Part shown: positions 14,800-21,629 of the stretch, piece by piece
Position numbering within the stretch: position 1 is the first letter of the stretch
Layout: the number at the start of each line of letters is the position of its first letter
Origin: Streptococcus parasanguinis
GTDB taxonomy: Bacteria > Bacillota > Bacilli > Lactobacillales > Streptococcaceae
DNA length: 58,439 nt
Direction: 5' to 3'
NCBI GenBank assembly: GCA_018365265.1
Contig: JAGZKI010000005.1
Coordinates: forward strand, 1-58,439
Translations under genes and position numbers: made by a program
Notes under the pieces: generated by a model
Database searches by the model: none
Seen by the model: only the letters and a program-made list of their open reading frames with translations
Told to the model about the DNA's origin: nothing

Positions 14800-15678
14800 A
14801 TGAGTAAAAAAACATGGATTATCGGTGGGGTGGCCGTTCTTGCCATTGCAGGTGCAACCATTCTTGGACGGAGCTTGAACCATGCAAACGACAGCAAAGG
14901 CTCAACAGGATCGAACAAGGTAACAACCTTGAAAGTAGCCCACACTCAAAACTATGTACCGTATGATTTCGTCGATGAAAAAGGAGAATCAGATGGTTAT
15001 GAAGTAGCCGTTCTCAAAGCCATTGACGAAAAACTACCAGACTACAAGTTTGAGTATACTGGAACAAGTGATGACGATCTCTTGATCGGTCTAGAATCTG
15101 GTAAATACGATATCGGAACCAAAGGAGCTTGGTATACCGAAGAACGTGCCAAGAAATTTATCATTCCAAAAGAACCAATCGGAGCAAGTATCATCGGATT
15201 TACCGTACGAAAAGAAGATGCGGATAAATACAAGAACATCGATGACTTCGCTAAAGAAAAAGGAAAATTGGTTCCAATTTCACCACAAAATGCGCAGTGG
15301 AATGTTATTAAAGAATACAATGAAAAGCATAAAGACCAACAAATCGAATTGACAGCTGCGGAATCTTTCAAAGTCGCAGATGCCTATGCTTGGGTTCTTG
15401 AAGGACGTTACGATGCCTTCTTTGACATCAAACTTTCCTTTGAAAAAGCTGTCACAGATAAAGATGGTTCTTACCACCAATACGCGGACAAACTGAGCTG
15501 GTTTGCCTACAAAGGAATTCCAACTTACCCATTGATCCACAAGGATAAGAAAAACGAAAAATTTGCGGAAGAATACAGCAAGGCCATCAAAGAATTAGAA
15601 AAAGATGGCACACTTGCTAAATTGTCGAAAAAATATTTCGGTGAAGATGTCTTCAGTTATGTAGATAAAAAGAAATAA
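14800..15678 (+). CDS. Amino-acid ABC importer substrate-binding protein
   Basis: The 292-residue protein has a type II binding fold of the polar/sulfur amino-acid family (LKVAHTQNYVPYDFVDEKGESDG motif region at about 46-68, later GLESGKYDIGTKG). It has an N-terminal hydrophobic segment (WIIGGVAVLAIAGATIL) but no lipobox cysteine. It is therefore probably held by an uncleaved membrane anchor instead of a lipid. It resembles TcyJ/TcyK-type binding proteins for cystine and related sulfur amino acids, which would fit a methyl- or sulfur-metabolism role. Substrate identity is not settled by sequence. AGAGGGAG precedes ATG 14800. Confidence 0.85.
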   Translation: MSKKTWIIGGVAVLAIAGATILGRSLNHANDSKGSTGSNKVTTLKVAHTQNYVPYDFVDEKGESDGYEVAVLKAIDEKLPDYKFEYTGTSDDDLLIGLESGKYDIGTKGAWYTEERAKKFIIPKEPIGASIIGFTVRKEDADKYKNIDDFAKEKGKLVPISPQNAQWNVIKEYNEKHKDQQIELTAAESFKVADAYAWVLEGRYDAFFDIKLSFEKAVTDKDGSYHQYADKLSWFAYKGIPTYPLIHKDKKNEKFAEEYSKAIKELEKDGTLAKLSKKYFGEDVFSYVDKKK

Positions 15679-15744
15679 GATGGAACTGGGTGCGCATAGC
15701 CCCAGCTTCCTTATTTCTATACGGATACAGAAAGGAAAAGAAAC

Positions 15745-16437
15745 ATGGTCTCATACGACATTTCCAAGGTCTGGTCATTTCTTCCAACCTTGGTCCAAGC
15801 TCTGCCAGCGACCCTAGCTTTGATGTTTTTAACGACGGTTCTCGGTTCTGCATTTGGCTTGGTTTTGACCTGGGCACAAGTATCAGAAGATAAGGTAGGA
15901 GCAGGTCTGGCAAAAGGTTATGTCTTTACTTTGCGTTGTACTCCTCCGATTGTCTTGCTCTTTTTGGTCTTTTATGGACTCCCCCAATTTTTGAACTGGT
16001 GGTTGGGCATTGACATTGACCACTGGTCCAAGTTTGTCTTTGTCCTTGTTGCCATGTTTCTTCTCTTTGCCGCTATGATCTCTGAGGTCTTCAAGGCAGC
16101 CTATTTGGCCATTCCAAAAGGTCAGATGGAAGCGGGCTTGAGTATCGGCTTGACGCCAGCTCAAACCATTTGGCGGATTGTCCTTCCCCAAGCCTTTCGC
16201 GTGGCTCTTCCAAATATGACAACTGCCATCTTGAACCTCATGCGTGATGCCGCTTTGGCTTATACCATTGGCTTTATCGATATCATGGGAGCAGGCAACA
16301 ACTTGATCAGCCGCAATCTTGGGAATTATTCCCTCGAAACGTATACAGCTGTAGCAGTGATCTACTGGGGAATTGCCCTTGTGATCTCCTTCTCCGCTCA
16401 ACTCCTTGAGAAACGACTCAGTGTAACAGAAAGGTAG
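15745..16437 (+). CDS. Amino-acid ABC importer permease 1
   Basis: This 230-residue His/Glu/Gln/Cys-type permease has about five membrane helices. Its coupling loop, EAGLSIGLTPAQTIWRIVLP (about residues 132-151), fits the EAA consensus and contacts the ATPase. The N-terminal LPATLALMFLTTVLGS is the usual first helix. It lies 66 nt after the binding protein and 3 nt before a second, different permease, so the pore is likely a heterodimer, as in TcyLM. AGGAAAAG precedes ATG 15745. Confidence 0.9.
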   Translation: MVSYDISKVWSFLPTLVQALPATLALMFLTTVLGSAFGLVLTWAQVSEDKVGAGLAKGYVFTLRCTPPIVLLFLVFYGLPQFLNWWLGIDIDHWSKFVFVLVAMFLLFAAMISEVFKAAYLAIPKGQMEAGLSIGLTPAQTIWRIVLPQAFRVALPNMTTAILNLMRDAALAYTIGFIDIMGAGNNLISRNLGNYSLETYTAVAVIYWGIALVISFSAQLLEKRLSVTER

Positions 16438-16440
16438 CTT

Positions 16441-17127
16441 ATGGATTTCAATTTTATTAGTAAAGCATTTCTAGCCACCTTGGGTGGTGTTCCAGTGACC
16501 CTTCTGATCATGGTCGTATCGATTCTCTTGAGTTTTCTTCCAGCCCTCTTTTTGGCACTCGGTCAGATTTATAAGGTCAAAGGTGTTCGCAGTTTCTCAG
16601 TGGTTTACTTAGCCTTTATCCGCGCGACGCCTCCGATTCTCTTGATTCTCTTCTTTTATAGTCTCTTTCCCAGCCTCTTAAATAGCTTTTTTAAGAGTAT
16701 TGGCAGTCACTTTAATGTCTTTGAGATCAATCCCATTTACTATGCCTTTATCATCTTTAGCTTGATGACAACAGGGAGTCTTGCTGAAATTCTACGGTCA
16801 GCCATTCTGACTGTGGATAAGGGTCAGCTAGAAGCAGCGCAAGCCATTGGTTTGACTAATCGCCAAGCCTACATCCGCATTGTTTTTCCACAAGCCTTGC
16901 GTTCAGCCCTTCCCAATTTGTGTAACTTAGTTATCAACTTGGTCAAAGGAACCTCCCTTGTCTTTGTCATGACCATCAAGGATATCACCGCCATTGCCAA
17001 GGTCGAAGCCTCTTATGGCTATCAATATTTTGAATCCTATCTCGTGATTTTTATTCTTTATATTGTCATTTGTGGGGTGATTCAATGGGGATTCAATCGC
17101 TTAGAAAAACGCCTGACACTCGCATAG
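16441..17127 (+). CDS. Amino-acid ABC importer permease 2
   Basis: This 228-residue permease has the same fold as the one encoded just upstream. The EAA loop reads EAAQAIGLTNRQAYIRIVFP (about residues 133-152), and five hydrophobic helices are visible. There are only 3 nt between the upstream stop and this ATG, pointing to translational coupling. The two permeases differ enough to suggest a heterodimeric channel. It is followed 19 nt later by the ATPase gene. Confidence 0.9.
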   Translation: MDFNFISKAFLATLGGVPVTLLIMVVSILLSFLPALFLALGQIYKVKGVRSFSVVYLAFIRATPPILLILFFYSLFPSLLNSFFKSIGSHFNVFEINPIYYAFIIFSLMTTGSLAEILRSAILTVDKGQLEAAQAIGLTNRQAYIRIVFPQALRSALPNLCNLVINLVKGTSLVFVMTIKDITAIAKVEASYGYQYFESYLVIFILYIVICGVIQWGFNRLEKRLTLA

Positions 17128-17146
17128 AAGAAGGAGAAATAAGAAG

Positions 17147-17911
17147 ATGTTAGAAGTAGAACACGTATCGAAAAAATTTAAGGACCACCAGGTCCTGGTA
17201 GATGTCAATCTCAAGGTCAACCAAGGGGATGTCGTCGTTATTTTGGGTCCATCTGGATCAGGAAAAACAACCTTCCTTCGCTGCCTCAATCACTTGGAAA
17301 AGGCAGACACAGGCCACCTAACCCTAGGTGGAAAAGAATATGACCTCTCAAAACTCAGCAAGAAAGAGATTCTAGAAATCCGCCAAAAGACAGCCTTTGT
17401 CTTCCAGCATTATAATCTCTTTGCTAACAAAACAGCGCTTGAAAATATCTTAGAAGGCCTGGTTGTGGCTCGGAAGATTCCAAAAGAAGAAGCCATCCAA
17501 CGGGCAGAATCAGCCCTTGAAAAAGTTGGTCTCCTCGCTTATAAGGATTACTATCCTTCTCAATTGTCAGGGGGTCAACAGCAACGGATCGGAATCGCGC
17601 GTGCCATCGCGGTCAAACCAGACGTGATCTTGCTGGACGAGCCGACTTCAGCGCTAGACCCAGAGTTGGTCGGTGATGTCTTAGATGTCATGAAGCAATT
17701 GGCCCAAGAAGGAGTGACCATGGTTGTCGTAACCCATGAGATGGGCTTTGCGCGTGATGTGGCCAACCACGTTATCTTTATGGATGGCGGACACATCATC
17801 GAAGAAAATGAACCCCATGAATTCTTTAATAGTCCAAAGGAAGAGCGAACCAAACAATTCCTTTCACGGATTTTATCCGACGCCACTTATAGCGTCGAAT
17901 ACATGATTTAA
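17147..17911 (+). CDS. Amino-acid ABC importer ATPase
   Basis: The 254-residue ATPase is typical of polar amino-acid importers (GlnQ/TcyN class). Walker A GPSGSGKTT is at about 34-42, signature LSGGQQQRIGIARA at about 139-152 and Walker B VILLDEPTSALDPE at about 160-173. It closes the importer operon with a terminator at 17918-17944. A slight oddity is the C-terminal extension (ILSDATYSVEYMI) after the usual KQFLSRIL ending. AAGGAGAAAT precedes ATG 17147. Confidence 0.93.
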   Translation: MLEVEHVSKKFKDHQVLVDVNLKVNQGDVVVILGPSGSGKTTFLRCLNHLEKADTGHLTLGGKEYDLSKLSKKEILEIRQKTAFVFQHYNLFANKTALENILEGLVVARKIPKEEAIQRAESALEKVGLLAYKDYYPSQLSGGQQQRIGIARAIAVKPDVILLDEPTSALDPELVGDVLDVMKQLAQEGVTMVVVTHEMGFARDVANHVIFMDGGHIIEENEPHEFFNSPKEERTKQFLSRILSDATYSVEYMI

Positions 17912-17917
17912 CAAGAG

Positions 17918-17944
17918 ACACACCCAGTAAGGGTGTGTTTTTTG
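17918..17944 (+). terminator. Terminator of the importer operon
   Basis: An 8-bp stem (17918-17925 with 17931-17938) with loop AGTAA is followed by T-run. It separates the importer from the lipoprotein/lipase cluster. Confidence 0.92.
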
Positions 17945-17991
17945 GATTCTGGAAAAAATTTTTAAAAATTGGCTCATTTTTTAGAAATCAT

Positions 17992-17999
17992 TACGAATA
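17992..17999 (+). promoter_or_regulatory. Possible SigX/ComX (cin-box) promoter of DUF1310 lipoprotein 1
   Basis: TACGAATA is the exact streptococcal competence sigma factor box. It lies 20 nt upstream of ATG 18019, the spacing expected for a -10 element with a short leader. An ordinary promoter based on the overlapping TAATAT is an alternative, although no good -35 is present. A few copies are expected by chance in a window this size. Confidence 0.45.
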
Positions 18000-18018
18000 A
18001 TATAAGTGAGAGGGAAAT

Positions 18019-18417
18019 ATGACTGATAAAAAACAACGATTTGTACTACTATTCTTACTGACTTTGTTTCTAGGAGGTTGCAGTCTTTTTACGGATAAAG
18101 CTGCTGAGAGAAAGGAAATGATTCAGATCGCAGAAAGTACGAAAATGGAGCGAGCGATAAAACACTTGTTAATCAGTATCGATCCGAAAGCTTTCACTTC
18201 AGAAGGAGTCATTCACTCCTATACCCTGATAAAAGGTGAATTGGAATACAATCCAATGGGAGGGATGAATGTCTCTCTCGTTATCAATGGCGATAAAAAG
18301 TTAACGATCGATACGACTGTTCAAATGGAAGATTCAGGACAGTTCGAAGTAGCTTGTTATGGTATTTCAGCAAGATTAGATGATCTGTTAAGTGAAGCAG
18401 AAGATGCTGGGAAATAA
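18019..18417 (+). CDS. DUF1310 lipoprotein 1
   Basis: The 132-residue protein has a lipoprotein signal with lipobox LGGC (Cys21). Its mature part carries the DUF1310 pattern: KEMIQIAES near the start, DPKAFTSEG in the middle, then EYNPMGG and a short beta-rich end. DUF1310 proteins are small streptococcal surface lipoproteins of unknown function, often in tandem. Here a second copy and a lipase with type VII features follow directly. An immunity role, analogous to the lipoprotein that protects against the staphylococcal lipase toxin TslA, is inferred from position. A possible competence-type promoter precedes it, separate from that of the next gene. Confidence 0.8.
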   Translation: MTDKKQRFVLLFLLTLFLGGCSLFTDKAAERKEMIQIAESTKMERAIKHLLISIDPKAFTSEGVIHSYTLIKGELEYNPMGGMNVSLVINGDKKLTIDTTVQMEDSGQFEVACYGISARLDDLLSEAEDAGK

Positions 18418-18539
18418 ACTCATTCAGGTAAACACCCCTAATATAGGTAAATAGAAACAATTCTGGATCAAAGCTGGTATGTTACATCAATAGCTAGTGC
18501 TTGTAACGATTTGGCAACATTTTTTAACAAAAGTAACAT

Positions 18540-18586
18540 TTCAGGTATGAATAGAATTTTGTATAATAAATTCTAAGAAACCTGAA
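18540..18586 (+). promoter_or_regulatory. Nested palindrome over the -10 box of the lipase operon
   Basis: TTCAGGT (18540-18546) pairs with ACCTGAA (18580-18586) and AGAATTT (18553-18559) with AAATTCT (18568-18574), around one centre near 18563. The -10 box TATAAT (18562-18567) is in the middle and no good -35 is visible. This looks like a large operator for a dimeric or tetrameric regulator. Confidence 0.6.
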
Positions 18587-18603
18587 GAAAGAATGGGAAG
18601 AAG

Positions 18604-18990
18604 ATGAAAAAAAGTAAATTTATTGTGTTGATAATGGTAGTATTTAGCCTGAGCTTAGGAGGCTGTAGCTTTTTTAATGGACAATCTGCCAAGAAACAAG
18701 AAATGATTCAAATCGCAGAGAGTAAGAAGATGAAAGTGGCGATTGAAAATATGTTGAAAAAATTAGATCCTAAAGCTCTTACTCCAGAAGGAAAAATAAA
18801 ATCATATAAAATTTCTAAAGATGATTTAGATTATAATCCGATGGGAGGGCTATTAGTAAAAATAGTTATAAATAATGATGAAAAATTAGTTTTAAGCACA
18901 ACTATACAAGAGGACGCTACAACAGGGAAATATGAAGAGACCTATTTTGGGGAAACAGAGGAGTTAAGTGATTTATTAGATAAGGAGTGA
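18604..18990 (+). CDS. DUF1310 lipoprotein 2
   Basis: The 128-residue lipoprotein (lipobox LGGC, Cys21) is a paralogue of the one at 18019-18417. It shares KQEMIQIAES, LDPKALTPEGKIKSY and DYNPMGG. It is the first gene of the lipase operon, under the palindromic promoter at 18540-18586. Its stop is 2 nt before the lipase ATG, so both are made together, the usual arrangement for immunity and toxin. The 3' half is AT-richer than the neighbouring importer genes. The immunity role is inference; the domain itself has no known activity. Confidence 0.8.
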   Translation: MKKSKFIVLIMVVFSLSLGGCSFFNGQSAKKQEMIQIAESKKMKVAIENMLKKLDPKALTPEGKIKSYKISKDDLDYNPMGGLLVKIVINNDEKLVLSTTIQEDATTGKYEETYFGETEELSDLLDKE

Positions 18991-18992
18991 TA

Positions 18993-20594
18993 ATGGCTAA
19001 TAATTTAAATTTCAATGATCAACAAAATGTTAAAGCTGCTCTACTTGAATACGAAAAAGATGTCAAAATAAATGGAAAGTTTAAAATTGGGACGAAGAAA
19101 GACGAATACATTGGTAATGTTGCCCATATTTATGATAACGTAAATGACAATGAGGAGCAGGTCTTCGTTCTTACTAATAATGGCCAAGGCGCGCAACAAA
19201 ATGCAGTCCCCTATACTGCTTCAGATGAAGAACGTGCCCAAATCCATGACGTGACTGTCTTGATGAAGGGATCTGAAACTGAAATAAGTACACAAAAATT
19301 ACTCCATGATACATATACGGATTGGGTAAAGACAGATTTGCCAGCAGCTTCCAATATTTTGAACCCTGGTGGTGCGAGCGAGTATGCAACCGAATATGCG
19401 AAGAATTATGCGCGAGATAAGGCTAAGGATAGTTTTAATAATTTTGTAGAAGCTTTTGAAGATGCGATTATTCCTACTTCTGTTAATCTTCCTCCGGAGG
19501 CCACACCCTTAGGTAGGTTTATGAAAAAAGCGCTGGATAATCCTGTCAGCAATTTCGTACAGGAAAAAGCATCAGATGTGGTCGGCTTTTTTGCAGAAAG
19601 GACAGCCGAAGAACAGGTTAAATTTCCCGCTTTAGTGGGAGCTGCTTTTTTAAAAAAATACAATGATGAAAACGGGACTTTCCCGCCTCCGCAGTTTAAA
19701 GATGCTGCAGCTCATTTGAAAGAGGTGATCCGAAAATACCCCAATGCCAAGATCGATCTATACGGTCACTCTCTGGGTTCTATGAATATTCAGTATGCGC
19801 TTGCCTGTTTGACGGAAGAGGAAGCTTCTCATATTGGGACCGTACACCTATATAATGGCCCTAATGCCTATCCTATCTTAACACCTGAGCAAAAAGTGCG
19901 TATAGATTCGCTGAAGTACAAAATCTACAACCACATTGACCATAAAGATTTGGTTAGCTTGGGCTATCAGGATTCTGGAAGCAAGGAATCCAGTGGGATT
20001 GTCAAGCACCTCAAAACTAAGAATTTGATAAATACGGGCCTGCAGCACATGATGCATGGTTATATCTATGATAAGGACGGGAATTTGGTTCTTGAAAAGG
20101 GAACGGAAGCCATCACTCGCAAGGAAATCATTGAAGAGCGGATGAAGGTTTACTATCGCCTAAAGGATAAATTGCAAAAAACAGGTGGTGGACTGAGCTC
20201 AAGTGAACGGATCTATCTGGATGCTTTGCAGGCGCGCTTGGCTTCTGATGAGCTGATTCGAGTAGTGGATGAAGGGCTGGAGCAAGCTCAGAAATCTAAG
20301 GCACAACTGGATACAGATTTAGAAGCTTTGGAGAAAGTATTACAGACCGTTCCGAAAGGCTTCATTCTCAATCTTGTGGAAGTAGAAGAGGCCTATGCAC
20401 AGGCTGGTGCAACAAAGCAAACAATTGTCACTGAAGTAAGAGAAAGGTTTGACAATCGTTTGGCTACATATCAGTCCTTATCGAATGAATTCCATGCTTT
20501 AAACGAGCAAGTGAATGCAGGAATTGAGCTCTTAAAAGCAAAAGATCAAAAAATAGCAGGAGAAATGAACCAGTGGGAACAACTAGCTTATTAA
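18993..20594 (+). CDS. Putative type VII-secreted lipase with C-terminal helical (reverse LXG-like) domain
   Basis: The 533-residue protein has an alpha/beta-hydrolase core with nucleophile elbow GHSLGS (Ser260). Candidate triad partners are Asp319 (DHKDLVSLGY) and His355 (MMHGY). After about residue 375 it is almost entirely helical and coiled-coil-like to the end. There is no signal peptide. This order, lipase first and LXG-like helices last, is that of Staphylococcus TslA, a type VII-exported antibacterial lipase. Two small helical proteins follow and two lipoproteins precede, as in the TslA partner/immunity set. I chose ATG 18993 (AAGGAGTGATA) over GTG 18987. Export and phospholipid targeting are inferred. 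Confidence 0.7.
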   Translation: MANNLNFNDQQNVKAALLEYEKDVKINGKFKIGTKKDEYIGNVAHIYDNVNDNEEQVFVLTNNGQGAQQNAVPYTASDEERAQIHDVTVLMKGSETEISTQKLLHDTYTDWVKTDLPAASNILNPGGASEYATEYAKNYARDKAKDSFNNFVEAFEDAIIPTSVNLPPEATPLGRFMKKALDNPVSNFVQEKASDVVGFFAERTAEEQVKFPALVGAAFLKKYNDENGTFPPPQFKDAAAHLKEVIRKYPNAKIDLYGHSLGSMNIQYALACLTEEEASHIGTVHLYNGPNAYPILTPEQKVRIDSLKYKIYNHIDHKDLVSLGYQDSGSKESSGIVKHLKTKNLINTGLQHMMHGYIYDKDGNLVLEKGTEAITRKEIIEERMKVYYRLKDKLQKTGGGLSSSERIYLDALQARLASDELIRVVDEGLEQAQKSKAQLDTDLEALEKVLQTVPKGFILNLVEVEEAYAQAGATKQTIVTEVRERFDNRLATYQSLSNEFHALNEQVNAGIELLKAKDQKIAGEMNQWEQLAY

Positions 20595-20953
20595 TTTCAT
20601 CTACTCTTTCAAAAAAGGAAAAGAAACTAGATCACTTGGAAAGAGAGTTCCAAAAAGCGCGCTTGGAGCTAGATGAAAAGCGTTGCCTAGTGGAAAGAAA
20701 ACAGCAGCTCTTCACCCAGATGCTGGAAGAAGAGTATGCGATGGCAGCTTCCTTCTTACAAGAGCAGGAAGTTGATAACAGTTGTGGATGGGAGTCCCTC
20801 CATCGCTGTATCGAAGAGTATGATATCGAAGCTAGAGAAGCTGCACAAGTAGCTTTAAAACAGATCGAAATCGAGGAAGAGAATTTATGGCAATCCTACC
20901 GGAAAGATAGACGCCAACTGGAAGAGGAGTTTGCACAAGATAAAGTTTCATAG
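20573..20953 (+). CDS. Small coiled-coil partner of the lipase (Tla/Lap-like)
   Basis: The 126-residue protein is highly charged and nearly all helical (heptad-like LDHLEREFQKARLELDEKR), with no signal peptide. The GTG start at 20573 lies inside the lipase gene with AGGAG 10 nt upstream, giving a 22-nt overlap and translational coupling. Its size and placement match the helical targeting partners that bind LXG-type domains before type VII export. There is no WxG motif, and no family could be named from sequence. It could equally be a cytoplasmic chaperone. Confidence 0.65.
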   Translation: MGTTSLLISSTLSKKEKKLDHLEREFQKARLELDEKRCLVERKQQLFTQMLEEEYAMAASFLQEQEVDNSCGWESLHRCIEEYDIEAREAAQVALKQIEIEEENLWQSYRKDRRQLEEEFAQDKVS

Positions 20954-20971
20954 TATAGAAGAGGAGGAAGT

Positions 20972-21271
20972 ATGGGTGATAGTCCAGTCAAAGATTTCTT
21001 TGATTTAGATATGAAAGATAAGATGAGGATCATCGAAAGCCGAAAGAAACTTGAAAAAGATTTAATCCGGGTTGTCTATGCGCCCGTTTTATTGACCTGC
21101 AAGGTAGGAGTTGAGAAGCGTTACAATGATGGCTTGACTGCGATTGCAACAGTAGCTGAAGAAGACGTCCAAGTGGTCGGAAAGCAACTAGACCAATCCA
21201 TGGTGGGGCAATTTGCTAAAAATGTACAGACAGCTATTCAAGAAAAAGCTGGTAAATTTAAATCTATCTAG
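20972..21271 (+). CDS. Second small partner protein of the lipase operon
   Basis: The 99-residue protein starts at ATG 20972 after a strong GAGGAGGAAGT and ends before a terminator at 21296-21322. It has two helical halves joined by a hydrophobic stretch (VVYAPVLLTCKVGVEKRY), no signal peptide and no WxG. An FxxxD sequence (FFDLD, residues 9-13) is near the N-terminus, not in the C-terminal position known from Lap1 adaptors. Its place as third gene behind the lipase suggests a second export partner. The family is not recognised. Confidence 0.6.
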   Translation: MGDSPVKDFFDLDMKDKMRIIESRKKLEKDLIRVVYAPVLLTCKVGVEKRYNDGLTAIATVAEEDVQVVGKQLDQSMVGQFAKNVQTAIQEKAGKFKSI

Positions 21272-21295
21272 CCAAGAACTTCTATTTAAATATGG

Positions 21296-21322
21296 AATCT
21301 GGAGTGACATCCAGATTTTTTT
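21296..21322 (+). terminator. Terminator of the lipase operon
   Basis: An 8-bp stem (21296-21303 with 21310-21317) with loop GTGACA is followed by a T-run. Confidence 0.9.
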
Positions 21323-21353
21323 AATAAATTTAAAAAAATTATGTAAAAAAGTG

Positions 21354-21382
21354 TTGACAAAGAAATCAGTCTGCGTTATAAT
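21354..21382 (+). promoter_or_regulatory. clpL promoter
   Basis: TTGACA (21354-21359) and TATAAT (21377-21382) are spaced by 17 nt, close to the sigma-A consensus. The start near 21389 gives a leader of about 240 nt. No CtsR heptad pair and no CIRCE element overlap it. Confidence 0.88.
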
Positions 21383-21388
21383 AATTTA

Positions 21389-21427
21389 TGTAAACAAAAA
21401 GAGGTTGGAAAAACCTACTGGTTTACA
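21389..21427 (+). promoter_or_regulatory. Hairpin at the 5' end of the clpL transcript
   Basis: TGTAAAC (21389-21395) pairs with GTTTACA (21421-21427), and inside it AGGTT (21402-21406) pairs with AACCT (21412-21416). It begins at the predicted transcript start. Confidence 0.6.
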
Positions 21428-21455
21428 AGATCAATAGTGGAAAGGAGATGGTGAT

Positions 21456-21512
21456 ATGCTATTTCCAGAATTAAGACAACTAATTGATAAAAGGAAAAAT
21501 AGAAACTGTTAG
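21456..21512 (+). CDS. 18-residue leader peptide (uORF) upstream of clpL
   Basis: ATG 21456 follows AAAGGAGATGGTGAT, a far better ribosome site than that of clpL. It encodes MLFPELRQLIDKRKNRNC and stops at 21510-21512. The peptide lies wholly in the clpL leader, about 120 nt before the clpL ATG. It has no signal or membrane segment. Its likely role is to couple ribosome movement to leader folding and so to clpL expression. It is too short for family assignment. Confidence 0.5.
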   Translation: MLFPELRQLIDKRKNRNC

Positions 21513-21629
21513 CCTGTAGGGCTATTATTAAATAAATAAATTAAAATTATGTAAACAATCAAATGGCAGCCAATTGGTCTGCTAATTTTCAAGAATGAAC
21601 TAAAATTATGTAAATTAGAGGTATACAAT

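Larger units (their letters stand above)
21335..21614 (+). repeat. Four direct copies of AAAATTATGTAAAC in the clpL promoter and leader
   Basis: Copies lie at 21335-21347, 21383-21395 (AATTTATGTAAAC), 21543-21556 and 21602-21614. The first two flank the promoter and the last is just upstream of the clpL ribosome site. I know of no regulator with this site. Confidence 0.65.
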
